This document shows positions 34,273 through 43,059 of a stretch of 64,000 nucleotides of DNA, in pieces. The stretch's first letter is position 1, and every line of letters starts with the position of its first letter. The stretch is from assembly GCA_964608915.1 (NCBI GenBank), contig CAZSQA010000011.1, forward strand, positions 1 to 64,000, in the 5' to 3' direction. Position numbers and translations under genes: made by a program. This DNA is from QWQI01 sp964608915 (lineage in GTDB: Bacteria > Planctomycetota > Planctomycetia > Isosphaerales > Isosphaeraceae). Below the pieces are notes generated by a model that was not told the DNA's origin, searched no databases, and saw nothing but the letters and a program-made list of their open reading frames with translations.

Positions 34273-36312
34273 TCAGCCGCAGAGAGTCTTGAGGTTCCGA
34301 ATCACAGTTCGGTATTTTTCCGGATCCTCGCCGCCGAAGGCACTTGCGGCACCTTCCGCTCCGCCCGCGGCCCCAACTGCTTCCAGAAAGCGTTCGAAGC
34401 GTTTTTCCTCAGCTTCGAAACCTTGCTTCGCTTCAGCCTTGTGGCCCAGCCTCAGTTTCAGCACGGGCAGGATCGAAGGCTGATAGATCGTCGCTTCAGG
34501 CACAGCGGCCAGGCAGTCGTCGAGTTTCTCGGCGGACTCGATCACGGCCTGAGTCAGCGGGTGCGTTTCGATCGCGAACAAGTCGGCCCCTTCGAGCGGT
34601 TCGACCCCTTCGCGCAACAGGCCGAGATAATCGACGGCCGTCAGCAGCGCCAGCCGCCAGGGGTCCAGCGGGTCATAATCGTAGTCCGCGAACCGCTCGA
34701 GATCCATCGATTCGAATTCCGCAGCGAACCGATCGGTCAGTTCCGCGAAGAGGTCCGGAATCGATGGCTTCGGCTCACCCGGTTCACCCGGTTTTCTTGC
34801 TTCGCGGGTGGCCAGCGAGAATTCGAACACGCTCCAGAGATGCCCCCGCCAGGGCAACTGGGCCTTCAAGTGCTCGATGATCTCTTCCCACCGATCGGTT
34901 TCGAACGAATCCGCCGGAAAGGCCTGCCAGCCGGTTTCGGACGGTGATCGAACGCCGGCGACGCCCGCAAGCCGCTCGTTCGCCGAGTTCGAAGCCAGAA
35001 GCCGATACCAGTAAACAAGATCGGCGCTCGCATGGCGAGGCGTCAAAGACTGGTTCTTCCAGGCTTCGATCGCCTGCGGCAGCCGAAGTGGCGAACCGGC
35101 CCAGGCAAGCGTTCCCGCAGGGTCGATCAACGCCGCCGCCGGCAACGCAAGCAAATGGACATGGTCCGAAAAGAAGTCGAAAATGCCGTGACCGGCAGCG
35201 GTTCCGGCTTCTGGCGGCTTCTGGCTCGTGATCTCCGACCCGAGCCGCCAGCCGATTTCGTGCGTCCAGCGGGCCAGGGTATCGGCGTATTCCGCTTCGA
35301 ACAGTGAATTCAGCGGTTCCTGCGTACGGATCAACACGGCGAAATCGACATCCGGCCATTCGGCCGGCAGGTCGTTCAGCTCGGGTGCGTTCAGCACATT
35401 CCAGCCCGGCTCCAGCGACCGGTCCATGATCACGTCCGTCAGAACCAGTGCCACCGCATGGCCAGGCCGGGGAGGCCCCGACCGATCCGCTGACGATCCG
35501 GCCGGTTTGGGTGTATCGCCCGCGTTCGAAGGCGCTTCGGCTTTCGATCGGCCGAAAACCCTGCCCAGAAAGCCGCCTGATTTCGTGCCTGCCGGGCTCG
35601 GCGGTTCCGCGGCCGCCGGTCGCGAAGCCGGAGCGGGCAGCCATTCCACCTTGCCCGTGGCCAGAGCAGGTGGTCGTAATGAAAAAACCGGCACAAAGGC
35701 CGATTCGTCGACCGCGGCGCCCGGGTCCATTTCGAGCGATTGAAGAATCTGCCGCCTGCGATGGCTCATCGGGTCGTTCGTGAGCTTGCCTGCCAGAAAT
35801 TCGGGGATCACCCGTGCCAGATCCCGCGCGGGGCCGGTCCACCGAACATTTCCTGCTGGATTCACCAGAAACGTGATCGGCAGGCCCCGTTCGCCGAACG
35901 ATTCCAGCCACCCGCGAGCGATCGGGCCCAGCCGGGGCGGGCTTCCGTCGTTTGCGGAAGAACGGCCTGTGGCGGGTTGCGTTTCCACGCCGACAGTGTG
36001 TCGAACAGGTTGTCTGAGCCCCTGAAGGTATCCAAGAACGGAATCTTCGAAATCACCGACGGCCACGCTCAGGAACCGGATGCCCGGAAAGGCCTGACTG
36101 AGCCGGTCCATCTCGCCCAGGTTCTCACCTGCCCAGGTCGCCCAGAATTCGACGACGTAAGGCGTGGAATGGTCGCCTGCGTCGAACTTCGTGCCGGCGA
36201 TCCACTGAACCGATGCAAGTGACGGAGCGGGGGAGCCGATCGTCGAACTGCCCTGAGCCGGGTTCTGGGCCTTTTCGTCCGTCTGCGTGGCCTGATCGAT
36301 CGGTTCTGGCAT
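34273..36312 (-). CDS. Double thioredoxin-fold-like protein lacking CxxC
   Basis: 679 residues from the ATG at 36312, with AAGGACGG upstream. Residues about 20-175 resemble a TlpA/thioredoxin domain: IGSPAPSLASVQWIAG, VVEFWATWAGENLGEMDRLS, then LPITFLVNPAGNVRWTGPA. In active members FWATWC(G/P)PC carries the redox Cys pair; here the positions read AGEN, so disulfide chemistry is excluded. A second similar unit ends in ALIDPAGTLAWAGSPLRLPQ (about 430-460). A Pro/Ala/Ser linker with VFGRSKAEAP separates them. The C-terminal 200 residues are helical. No signal peptide is evident, so it is probably cytoplasmic. It may be a binding or structural relic of the fold. Confidence 0.6.
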   Translation of the reverse strand: MPEPIDQATQTDEKAQNPAQGSSTIGSPAPSLASVQWIAGTKFDAGDHSTPYVVEFWATWAGENLGEMDRLSQAFPGIRFLSVAVGDFEDSVLGYLQGLRQPVRHTVGVETQPATGRSSANDGSPPRLGPIARGWLESFGERGLPITFLVNPAGNVRWTGPARDLARVIPEFLAGKLTNDPMSHRRRQILQSLEMDPGAAVDESAFVPVFSLRPPALATGKVEWLPAPASRPAAAEPPSPAGTKSGGFLGRVFGRSKAEAPSNAGDTPKPAGSSADRSGPPRPGHAVALVLTDVIMDRSLEPGWNVLNAPELNDLPAEWPDVDFAVLIRTQEPLNSLFEAEYADTLARWTHEIGWRLGSEITSQKPPEAGTAAGHGIFDFFSDHVHLLALPAAALIDPAGTLAWAGSPLRLPQAIEAWKNQSLTPRHASADLVYWYRLLASNSANERLAGVAGVRSPSETGWQAFPADSFETDRWEEIIEHLKAQLPWRGHLWSVFEFSLATREARKPGEPGEPKPSIPDLFAELTDRFAAEFESMDLERFADYDYDPLDPWRLALLTAVDYLGLLREGVEPLEGADLFAIETHPLTQAVIESAEKLDDCLAAVPEATIYQPSILPVLKLRLGHKAEAKQGFEAEEKRFERFLEAVGAAGGAEGAASAFGGEDPEKYRTVIRNLKTLCG

Positions 36313-36483
36313 GGCACCGTCCTTGTGCACTTCCGTCCGGAAGATTCGACTGCGAAACGCGAACGGGGCACGATTGCAGGCGCCCTCGATGAGGCGACAG
36401 GCTACCACGTTTCGGAAATGGCGTCGAGCCGTGCCGTCGCGACCTTCAGGACTGCACGGTCTCTGACGCATTCGCGGAGTCTG

Positions 36484-36996
36484 TCACTGTTTCCCGGCCT
36501 TGCGGTCCGGGTATTCGATCACGATGAGCTGGTGCGCCGGGGCGTCGTAGCCATATTCCTGATAAAACGGCAGCTGCGGCAGGCGGATCTCGTCGGGCTG
36601 GCCCTTCTTGATCACGTTCTTCATGAACTCGTCGTAATCCTTGGGATATTCGCCCGATTCGGCCCTGTAGAGCTCCACAGCATGCTGAATGTTCATCGCC
36701 GCGACCCGGTCGATCGCGCTGATGTACTGCTTGGAAGGGGCGAAGACCGACTTAGCGGCCACTTCCTGATTGTTGGCCACCACGCCGCCCTTGCCCAGCT
36801 CGGCGCTGGCGTCGCGGATGTCGGTCGTCGTCTTGCCCAGGATTTCCCGCGGCTTCGTCTTCCCTGCGGCATCGGCCTTGGCTTTGGCCGAAGCGGCTTT
36901 TTCGGCGGCGGTCTGCGTTCTCGGTTCGTCGCAGCCGCCCGCGACGAGCACCAGATTGGCCAGACACGCGAAGCTCGTTCGAGTCGTTCGATTCAT
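36484..36996 (-). CDS. Putative lipoprotein with a pseudopilin-G-like C-terminus
   Basis: 170 residues. The N-terminus has a hydrophobic stretch and a lipobox-like LVAGGC with Cys22, then a Lys/Ala/Glu-rich coiled segment. The C-terminal 80 residues read AMNIQHAVELYRAESGEYPK then DYDEFMKNVIKKG and LPFYQEYGYDAPAHQLIVIE, resembling the globular end of type II secretion GspG/pseudopilin proteins (aI.LYrldnG.YP). It lacks the prepilin cleavage motif, so it is not a pilin; it may be an envelope protein using that fold. AAGGACC upstream supports the start. The OB-fold-like gene lies 45 bp downstream (minus strand order: 37470 then 36996), suggesting one transcript. Confidence 0.65.
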   Translation of the reverse strand: MNRTTRTSFACLANLVLVAGGCDEPRTQTAAEKAASAKAKADAAGKTKPREILGKTTTDIRDASAELGKGGVVANNQEVAAKSVFAPSKQYISAIDRVAAMNIQHAVELYRAESGEYPKDYDEFMKNVIKKGQPDEIRLPQLPFYQEYGYDAPAHQLIVIEYPDRKAGKQ

Positions 36997-37041
36997 CGAG
37001 TCCGGTCCTTTTCCATGTGGGTGGTCAGACTGTAGGGAATT

Positions 37042-37470
37042 TCACTTCGCCGCGGCCGGTTCGGCCGTGATCAGCTCGATCTTTTTCGGGTCAGTGACGA
37101 AGATGCGGGTCTGGTCCGAGCTTCGCGTGACTTTGCCCGTCACGCGCACTTTCTTTTCCAGGAAGTGGGCCAGGATGTCCTTCACGCCCGCCTTTTCGAA
37201 GGCCTCGGCGGCTTCGAACGGAATGACCACGGCTACGTTCGTCGCGCTCTTGTAGTCTTTTTCCGAGTCGAGATAGTAGCGCTCGGACGTATCGGCCTTT
37301 TTGCCGGAATGCACGGTGAATTCGATGACGACGGTCTCGCCGACGTGATCGATCGCCTTGTCGGCGGCGACCTTGACGGCTTCTTCCGCCTTCTGCGCCA
37401 GAACCGTCGAAGCGCCTGCCAGCCAGACCGAAACCGTGGCCCCAACGATCGCGAACATCCGCCGATTCAT
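37042..37470 (-). CDS. Exported OB-fold-like protein
   Basis: 142 residues from the ATG at 37470 (AAAGG upstream; the longer frame adds 13 unlikely residues). Signal peptide: IVGATVSVWLAGASTVLAQ. The mature domain has the strand pattern AIDHVGETVVIEFTVHSGKK, YYLDSEKDYKSATNVAVVIP and KKVRVTGKVTRSSDQTRIFV, matching the bacterial OB-fold domain family used for nucleic-acid or protein binding (GktVtVtGkV). Function unknown. It precedes the lipoprotein gene at 36484-36996 on the same strand, so the two may be co-expressed. Confidence 0.65.
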   Translation of the reverse strand: MNRRMFAIVGATVSVWLAGASTVLAQKAEEAVKVAADKAIDHVGETVVIEFTVHSGKKADTSERYYLDSEKDYKSATNVAVVIPFEAAEAFEKAGVKDILAHFLEKKVRVTGKVTRSSDQTRIFVTDPKKIELITAEPAAAK

Positions 37471-38123
37471 GCCGGTCGCCTTTCCGCAAAACAGATACGA
37501 CGGCCACACCCCGGGGCTCGCAGCGATTGAGCCCGCCGGGCCATGTCGGCCGGAACTCTCACCGATCGCGGCACTTCGCCATCCTGCCGCCCTTTCAAGC
37601 TACACTCGCACTCACAGCGGAATCAAGGCCCCGGAGGGCAAAGCCCGGATGTGGATGTGGTATTGCGATTTGAGTTTATCCTGTTGCGAAACTACAGAAT
37701 AAGCTCTCCCCCTGCCAAGGGGAGTCCCGCGCAGCGGGGAGGGGGTTCTTCGCGAGACGGCAGAATTCCGCTTGCGAATGAACCACCCCGCCCTGCGGGC
37801 ACTCCTCTTCGAAAAGGAGGGGAGTGGCTTGTGTGGCGTAGATTTAGGTGGATTCGTGCTGAATTCTAAGTGAACATCCGTTGACGGAAAGGGCGAAACC
37901 GTTAGCTTGTACCTGCACCAGAGGCCCGAGACGGAATTGGGCCGAGAGCGTCTTTCCTGAACTTCTTCGTTCGCTTGTCGGTTCGGTAACGGATGGTTCT
38001 TCCCGGCGGAATCAAGCCGGGGTTCCGTACGGTTGTCCTTTGCAGTTCGGCCCGATTTTGGGCTTCGTGGTTTCCGCTGGAGATTCCGGAAATGCCGTGC
38101 ACGACCCTCAGGAGAAACCGGTC
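37471..38123. other. 653-bp divergent spacer with an interspersed repeat
   Basis: No supported gene. Its middle holds the repeat listed at 37701-37825. AGGAGA at about 38110-38115 is the ribosome site of the next gene, the strongest in this region. Confidence 0.5.
37701..37825 (+). repeat. Interspersed palindromic repeat, copy 1
   Basis: Starts AAGCTCTCCCCCTGCCAAGG and runs through CCCGCGCAGCGGGGAGGGGG to a hairpin end CTCCTCTTCGAAAAGGAGGG. The same element occurs at 41495-41620 in the opposite orientation, with both ends well conserved and a diverged centre. Several short hairpins, no coding capacity. This is the type of non-coding repeat found in many copies in planctomycete genomes (from general knowledge, not checked here). 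Confidence 0.8.
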
Positions 38124-38918
38124 ATGAAGACCACCCGATCGATGACCCGAACCCTCGGCCTGCTGGCCTTGAGCCTGTTCGCCTCGATGGCTTCCCCCGA
38201 AGCCCGGGCCGATGCGATCCAGCCCCGATTTCGGATCGAGGATCTGGGGCCGACGTCGAAATGGGGCGGAACGACACCACTGTTCTCCCAAGCTGGTACG
38301 ATTCATCGATTCGATGAAATACCTGGCCCTTACGGAGCCGGGGAATATCGTTTGGAAGCAGTGAATGAAGGCGAACGAACGGTCAAAATGCTGCTGTTCA
38401 AAGGGGACAACCCGAACAATCTCTTCACGGAAGAACAAAGTCGATATTTCGCGGGGCGAGCCCAGAGGGTCACGGCCGACGGCAAGATCTTGATGCACTA
38501 CGAACCGACGCCGACCGACAATTCGATCTACGACGTTAACACCGGCCAGATGACGCTCATCAAGTCATCGAGCGAAATCGGCGATCCAGGCAGCAAGGCT
38601 CAGGTCTATGCCATCAACTCGCTGGGGCAAATGGTTGGTCAGCAGGATTCGTACGAAATATTCTACGACGGCTTCGACGCAACGCCGCTTCTCTTGAAAG
38701 ACCTCGTGGAGAATCTGGGTGATTGGAAGATATACGAAGTTTCGGACCTATCCGAAACATGAGAGATTATTGTCAGTGCTTATGGCGGAATCTCGATAGG
38801 AGAACACGCCCTCAAACTCGTACCCATCACCCCCGTTCCAGAGCCAGGTACGTTCCTCATCATTGCTTCCGCATCGGCGATCTATGGTTATCGGCGATGG
38901 AGTTCACGGCAGTCATAA
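38124..38918 (+). pseudogene. PEP-CTERM exported protein cut by an in-frame TGA
   Basis: AGGAGA upstream fixes the ATG at 38124. A signal peptide (LGLLALSLFASMASPEARAD) leads a beta-propeller-like HAF-type domain (YAINSLGQMVGQQDSYEIFY). The frame stops at TGA, 38760-38762, after EVSDLSET, giving 212 residues without an anchor. The same frame then continues: EIIVSAYGGISIGEHALKLV, PITPVPEPGTFLIIASASAI and YGYRRWSSRQS to TAA at 38916-38918, a complete PEP-CTERM sorting signal. In related repeats the position would be Gly (GEIIVSA), and GGA to TGA is a single change. If real, the stop releases the protein instead of sorting it. Confidence 0.82.
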
Positions 38919-39356
38919 GGCCAAGTAGACAGATTCGTCACTGAATCAATTTCAATTCGGAACCGATCAGCTCTCGAATGATCCGCGTCGCACAATGCGC
39001 TCCGAACGATCCGGAAATCCGAACGCCCGGTATACGAAAAACCCGGCGATGTCTTGCGACTTCGCCGGGTCTTCGTCTCGTCTCAGAAGCTAACCGCAAA
39101 GATGCACGCACAGTGGACGAGTTGGTCCAACTCGTACCGAATGAGGGTCGAACCCTCGGATGGGAAGTCGACCAGGCTTGGAAAGTTCCGGAAACCGTCG
39201 CCGGCTTCAGGTCGCTTTTCCGGTCGTCGATCGCCCCCCTGACACTTTCAATATACCGCATGAATCAAGAGGTGCCGGGGCGAACGGGCGGAAATTTCGA
39301 GAAGCGTTTTCGAAGGCGTGCGCGTGATGCCGGTCGCACAAAAATGGCCGGTCAGC
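38919..39356. other. Spacer between the PEP-CTERM gene and flhB
   Basis: 438 bp between convergent genes. It contains the hairpin listed at 39041-39070. No gene, tRNA or further repeat was recognised. Confidence 0.45.
39041..39070 (-). terminator. Rho-independent terminator candidate for the fli operon
   Basis: ACCCGGCGA at 39041-39049 pairs with TCGCCGGGT at 39062-39070 over a 12-base loop. On the minus strand the stem is followed by TTTTCG. It lies about 290 bp after the flhB stop, so an untranslated trailer would be long. Confidence 0.6.
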
Positions 39357-40478
39357 TCAAGCTTGCCGGTGGGGGTCAGCCTGCCGGGCCCCCTTGGCGA
39401 TGCGGCGCTGAATCTCCAAATCCAGAACCACAGGCAGTTCGCCGGGCGGGTCATGCGGCTTGCCGCTGAGCCCGGCCAGGCGCGCGGCCAGCTTGCCGTC
39501 GCGGATCCAGGGCCGACCTTTCGCCGAGGCTTTTTCGGCGTAACTCGCGGCCATGCTGCCCCGGATCACCTGCCCGACGGCCAGGCGCCCGTTTCGCCCA
39601 CGCACGAGCTGCACGCTCAGGCCACTGAAGCCTGTGCCCACCACGACTGCGGCCGTGTCGGCCACCAGGGCGTCGATCGCGGCCGTCTGGCGAATCTGCC
39701 GCACCAGCTTCTGCCGCCTGCGCTTCGATTCGACGTCGCCCTCGATCTCGCGAGTTTCGCGACGGGCCTCATCGCTCGAAGGTCGCAGGCGATCGAACCA
39801 GTGGACGCGATTGAGCGCATATTCGACCGCCCCCAGGCAGATCAGGGGCAGGGTGAGCGTCGCCAGCCCGAGGCCGAGGGAAACGCGGCCATGCTGGAGG
39901 ACGCCGCGAAGCGCATCGTGCGAGTGATCGTCCGACGTGGGGACAGGCGACCAGCGCGACCGCAGAACCAGCACCACCAGGGCACATCCGGCGAAAATGG
40001 CGAGGGGCCTGAGAATGCCCAGAAGGATCCTGTGCGCGATCGGCGGTTTGTTCGAAGAACCGCCCTCATCGGCGAAGAGCGAAGATTTCATCAGGCGGTC
40101 GAAGTTGGGTAAAGCAAGTGCGGGTGTCCACGAGCCGCCGGTCGTCGCTTGATGCACAACGAGCATGATCACCAGCGTGCCGCAGCAGATCGTCAGCAGC
40201 GGTTCGAGCACCGGCATGAACGAATCGAGGACCATGCCGCGCAGGGAACGGGCCGTGATCGTGCCGTGGGCGATCTCCGGCAATCGGGCCCAGGTTTCGT
40301 CGATCGATCCATGCAAAGCGTTGGCCAGGGCAGGCCCGCGGAAATAAACCAGTCCGATCGAGGCGAACAGGGCCGCCGCCTGCACGAGGGCATGGGCCAT
40401 CGGCAGAAAGCCCATTTCCCGGGCCATCTGGATGCGCCGGGGCGATGGGTCGCTGGTACGATCTTCCTCGTCCGACAT
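39357..40478 (-). CDS. flhB: FlhB-family flagellar export gate protein without NPTH
   Basis: 373 residues from the ATG at 40478; the 116 extra in-frame codons upstream overlap fliR and are not protein-like. The N-terminus DRTSDPSPRRIQMAREMGFL matches FlhB (EkTe.aTpkRi..AReKG.v). Four membrane helices follow, then the cytoplasmic domain (RREIEGDVESKR-like linker, RETREIEGDVESKRRRQKLV). At the autocleavage site, where FlhB has VV.TNPTHYAVAL, this protein reads AVVVGTGFSGLSVQL, so the cleavable Asn-Pro bond is missing. FlhB switches the exporter from rod/hook to filament substrates after cleavage; this one should be locked or act differently. It ends the fliOPQR-flhB operon, 19 bp after fliR. 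Confidence 0.85.
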   Translation of the reverse strand: MSDEEDRTSDPSPRRIQMAREMGFLPMAHALVQAAALFASIGLVYFRGPALANALHGSIDETWARLPEIAHGTITARSLRGMVLDSFMPVLEPLLTICCGTLVIMLVVHQATTGGSWTPALALPNFDRLMKSSLFADEGGSSNKPPIAHRILLGILRPLAIFAGCALVVLVLRSRWSPVPTSDDHSHDALRGVLQHGRVSLGLGLATLTLPLICLGAVEYALNRVHWFDRLRPSSDEARRETREIEGDVESKRRRQKLVRQIRQTAAIDALVADTAAVVVGTGFSGLSVQLVRGRNGRLAVGQVIRGSMAASYAEKASAKGRPWIRDGKLAARLAGLSGKPHDPPGELPVVLDLEIQRRIAKGARQADPHRQA

Positions 40479-40497
40479 GGTCTTGCGTTCTTTTCCG

Positions 40498-41418
40498 TCA
40501 GTGGTTTTCGGCCGATTGGGTGGCCGGCACCTTGGGTTCTGCCCGGTTCGATTCGTGCTCGACCGGATGTAACGGCAGCGGCGGCTGATGCAGCGATCCT
40601 TCGACGAACGCGCACCAGGTGGCGTAGTTATCCGAAAGCGATGCCGAAGCCGTGGCGAATCCGGCCGCCAGGAGGAGCATGCCGATACCCAGCCGCGTGG
40701 GGGCAAGCAGGCTCCAGGAAAGGGCCACGGAGCGTGATTTCGTCGCGATGCCGACGGCCATCTGGGCCACGGCCAGGGACAGGATGATCGGCCAGGCGAC
40801 GAGGATCGACACGGCGAGAGCCTCACCCACGATGCCGAAGATGTCTTCCGCCCCGGCGCTGCCGATCGGCCCGATGCCCCGACCCAGCGGGCAGTATCTG
40901 AGGCTGGTGGCGATCAGATCCATCATGCGCAGGGGGCCCCGGCCCGCGAAAAACACGAGCAGCCCCAGCATGGTGAAGAGCCTGCCAATGGGCGTGGGCA
41001 GGGCCCCGGCGTCGCCGTCCCAGTCGGGCTGATAGGTCGTCTGGATATTCAGGCCGGCGAGCAGCGCGATCCATTCGCCCGCGGACCTTGCCGCCGAGAT
41101 CCAGAGGCTGACGCACAACCCCAGCGCGGCGCCGACGATGAACTCCGAGATCAGGATCCAGATCGCCTCATGCATGGGCAATTGGCCGATGGAGACTTCT
41201 AAGGGCGTAGCCCCGACCATCACGGATGCCATGAGCACGGCGAGGGCCATGCGAATGCGCAGGCTGATCATCTGAGACGAAAAGCCGGGGGCAAAAGTCG
41301 TCAGGCCGACCCAGCGGATCGTCAGCAGGCTCAGGGCCGAGTATTCGTCGTGCCAGCCGCCCAGCTGCGAAGCAAGTGCCCAGAGAGACTGATCCAAATC
41401 GGAGAAATCGGACGTCAT
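40498..41418 (-). CDS. fliR: Flagellar export gate protein FliR
   Basis: 306 residues with about six membrane helices. Motifs: RWVGLTTFAPGFSSQMISLR and IRMALAVLMASVMV near the start (FliR: R..g.....P.fs...vp...R..la), EFIVGAALGLCVSLWISAARSAGE in pieces, and QMAVGIATKSRSVALSWSLL late. Partner of FliP and FliQ in the helical core of the export channel in the basal body. The soluble C-terminal tail of about 35 residues is Pro/Glu-rich. The spacer to fliQ is 298 bp, unusually large for this operon, and contains the interspersed repeat; the gene may still be reached by read-through. Confidence 0.92.
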   Translation of the reverse strand: MTSDFSDLDQSLWALASQLGGWHDEYSALSLLTIRWVGLTTFAPGFSSQMISLRIRMALAVLMASVMVGATPLEVSIGQLPMHEAIWILISEFIVGAALGLCVSLWISAARSAGEWIALLAGLNIQTTYQPDWDGDAGALPTPIGRLFTMLGLLVFFAGRGPLRMMDLIATSLRYCPLGRGIGPIGSAGAEDIFGIVGEALAVSILVAWPIILSLAVAQMAVGIATKSRSVALSWSLLAPTRLGIGMLLLAAGFATASASLSDNYATWCAFVEGSLHQPPLPLHPVEHESNRAEPKVPATQSAENH

Positions 41419-41494
41419 GCGATATTCCCCATGTCGGATGCCGGAAAAGGGGTCAGGTCACGTTGGTTCGGCACGAAACTTGCGCCAGAGGAAT

Positions 41495-41620
41495 GCTCCC
41501 CTCCTTGCAAAGGAGGGGTGGCCGAAGGCCGGGCTGGTCGCTTCGCTTGTGAGATTCGCCATCGCGCCAAGAAACCCCCTCCCCGCTGCGCGGGACTCCC
41601 CCTTGGCAGGGGGAGAGCTT
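41495..41620 (-). repeat. Interspersed palindromic repeat, copy 2, inside the fli operon
   Basis: Reverse complement of the element at 37701-37825: read on the minus strand it starts AAGCTCTCCCCCTGCCAAGG, continues CCGCGCAGCGGGGAGGGGGT and ends in the CCCCTCCTTTGCAAGGAGGG hairpin. It sits between fliQ and fliR and widens the spacer to 298 bp. Its strong hairpins could attenuate transcription or process the mRNA. Confidence 0.8.
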
Positions 41621-41716
41621 GCTCGTTCGCTCAGCCAACTTTACATCTCACAGTCATTCGTCATATCGCGGCTTTCGTACCGAACATGTGTGACCTGACC
41701 CCTCTACTGGTTCGGG

Positions 41717-41983
41717 TCACTCCACGCCGGCGACCGAGCGGATCAGGCTGGTCGTGAAGCCGACCCACTGGCTGGCCATCCAGGGAATGAGGGCGATGAC
41801 GACGACGCTGACGATGATCATGCGCGGGATCTGGTTGAACGTGCCTTCGTTGAGCTGCATGACCGTCTGCACCAGCCCGATGACGATGCCGGCGACCAGG
41901 GCCGTGACCAGCACGGGCAGGCTGAGCACGAGTGCCAGGCGGAGGGCCTCCTGCGACCAGTCGAGCACCCATTGCGAATCCAT
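41717..41983 (-). CDS. fliQ: Flagellar export gate protein FliQ
   Basis: 88 residues, two membrane helices: LRLALVLSLPVLVTALVAGI with VIGLVQTVMQLNEGTFNQIP, then RMIIVSVVVIALIPWMASQW. The VG..Q..TqiqE.Tl.fiPk core of the family is visible as VIGLVQTVMQLNEGTFNQIP. It packs around FliP-FliR in the export gate. Full family length. It starts 45 bp after fliP. Confidence 0.93.
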   Translation of the reverse strand: MDSQWVLDWSQEALRLALVLSLPVLVTALVAGIVIGLVQTVMQLNEGTFNQIPRMIIVSVVVIALIPWMASQWVGFTTSLIRSVAGVE

Positions 41984-42027
41984 CGGCGCGATCCTTTCCG
42001 GAATCCGTTCGGCGTCGGCGGGGCGAA

Positions 42028-43059
42028 TCAGACGGCGGCGAAGCCGTTGATCAGAGCGCCGGCGGTGAGCATCCAGCCGTCGGCAAGGACGAAGAGGATG
42101 AGTTTCGCGGGGGTCGAGATCAGCGTTGGCGGCATCATCCAGATGCCCATGGCCGCCAGCACCGTCGCGACGACCAGATCCACGACCAGAAACGGTAGAT
42201 AGACGGCGAAGCCGATCGAAAGGGCCGTCGTCAGCTCCGAGAGCAGAAACGCCGGCGCCACGACGTGCAGCGGATAGCCTTCGTCTCCCGAAGGCAGGGC
42301 CGCCGCGGCCGATGACGGCTCGCCGCCGGTCGATTCGGGGCCTGGCTGATCCTGAGATCTCGCGTATTCGGCGAGTTCTTCGAGATATTCTTCGTGGCCT
42401 GTGTGGCGAATCTGGGCGAGCATGAAGCCCTTGATCGGTTCCGAAGCGATACGCAGGGCCTCCGTCTGGCTGATGCGGCCTGTCGAGCAGGGGACGATGG
42501 CGTCAATGTAAACCCTCTCGGCTACGGGCTTCATGACGAGAACCGAAAGCAGCAGTGACAGGGCCACGATTACCTGATTGCCGGGAATGGACGGGCTGCC
42601 GAGGGCTTGCCGCAATAGGCCCAGAGTGATCTGGATGCGCACGAACGAGGTCGTCATCAGCAGCGCCGCCGGCAGAAAAGTCAGCCCGGCCATGAGGATC
42701 ATGCTGGGGACGGAACTGGTCCACGACTGTGCCCTGTCAGGCCAGGCGGAAGGCACATTCATGCCGCCAGGGGCAGGTTTCGTATGCGGTTTATCGAGGA
42801 CTTCAGCGGCCGCGTCGCCGGGAATCCGGGGCATTTCGAAACGCAGGGGCGATCGATCGCTACCGCCGGCAGTGGCCTGGTCGGCAAGTTGAAGGACGAC
42901 CTTCATTCGTTGCTGATCGGTCGCGTCCTGGGCGTCCCGGTTCTTGTCCTGGGCGTCCGTTCGCGAAAAGCTGGCACAAAGCGAGACAATGGCGATGGCC
43001 GAAACCATAAGCTGGGCCCGGCAGGCAGGTTTCGAGCCAGATCGGGGAAAGCTGTTCAT
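42028..43059 (-). CDS. fliP: Flagellar export gate protein FliP
   Basis: 343 residues, longer than the usual 245-260 owing to a signal-sequence-like start (LMVSAIAIVSLCASFSRTDA) plus a 70-residue periplasmic segment and an inserted acidic linker in the middle (YARSQDQPGPESTGGEPSSA). The core is standard: MILMAGLTFLPAALLMTTSF, VRIQITLGLLRQALGSPSIP with GNQVIVALSLLLSVLVM, then APAFLLSELTTALSIGFAVY and DLVVATVLAAMGIWMMPPTL. FliP forms the pentameric pore ring of the export gate. Its ATG overlaps the fliO stop by four bases (ATGA at 43056-43059), indicating translational coupling. Confidence 0.95.
   Translation of the reverse strand: MNSFPRSGSKPACRAQLMVSAIAIVSLCASFSRTDAQDKNRDAQDATDQQRMKVVLQLADQATAGGSDRSPLRFEMPRIPGDAAAEVLDKPHTKPAPGGMNVPSAWPDRAQSWTSSVPSMILMAGLTFLPAALLMTTSFVRIQITLGLLRQALGSPSIPGNQVIVALSLLLSVLVMKPVAERVYIDAIVPCSTGRISQTEALRIASEPIKGFMLAQIRHTGHEEYLEELAEYARSQDQPGPESTGGEPSSAAAALPSGDEGYPLHVVAPAFLLSELTTALSIGFAVYLPFLVVDLVVATVLAAMGIWMMPPTLISTPAKLILFVLADGWMLTAGALINGFAAV

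Noticed and set aside
40479..40826. N-terminal 116-codon extension of flhB
   Set aside because: It overlaps fliR in another frame, is Arg/Pro/Ser-rich, and the FlhB signature starts at the ATG at 40478.
37701..41620. Composite transposon formed by the two inverted repeats
   Set aside because: No transposase or recombinase gene lies between or near them; the repeats are short and palindromic, and the enclosed genes are ordinary chromosomal genes.
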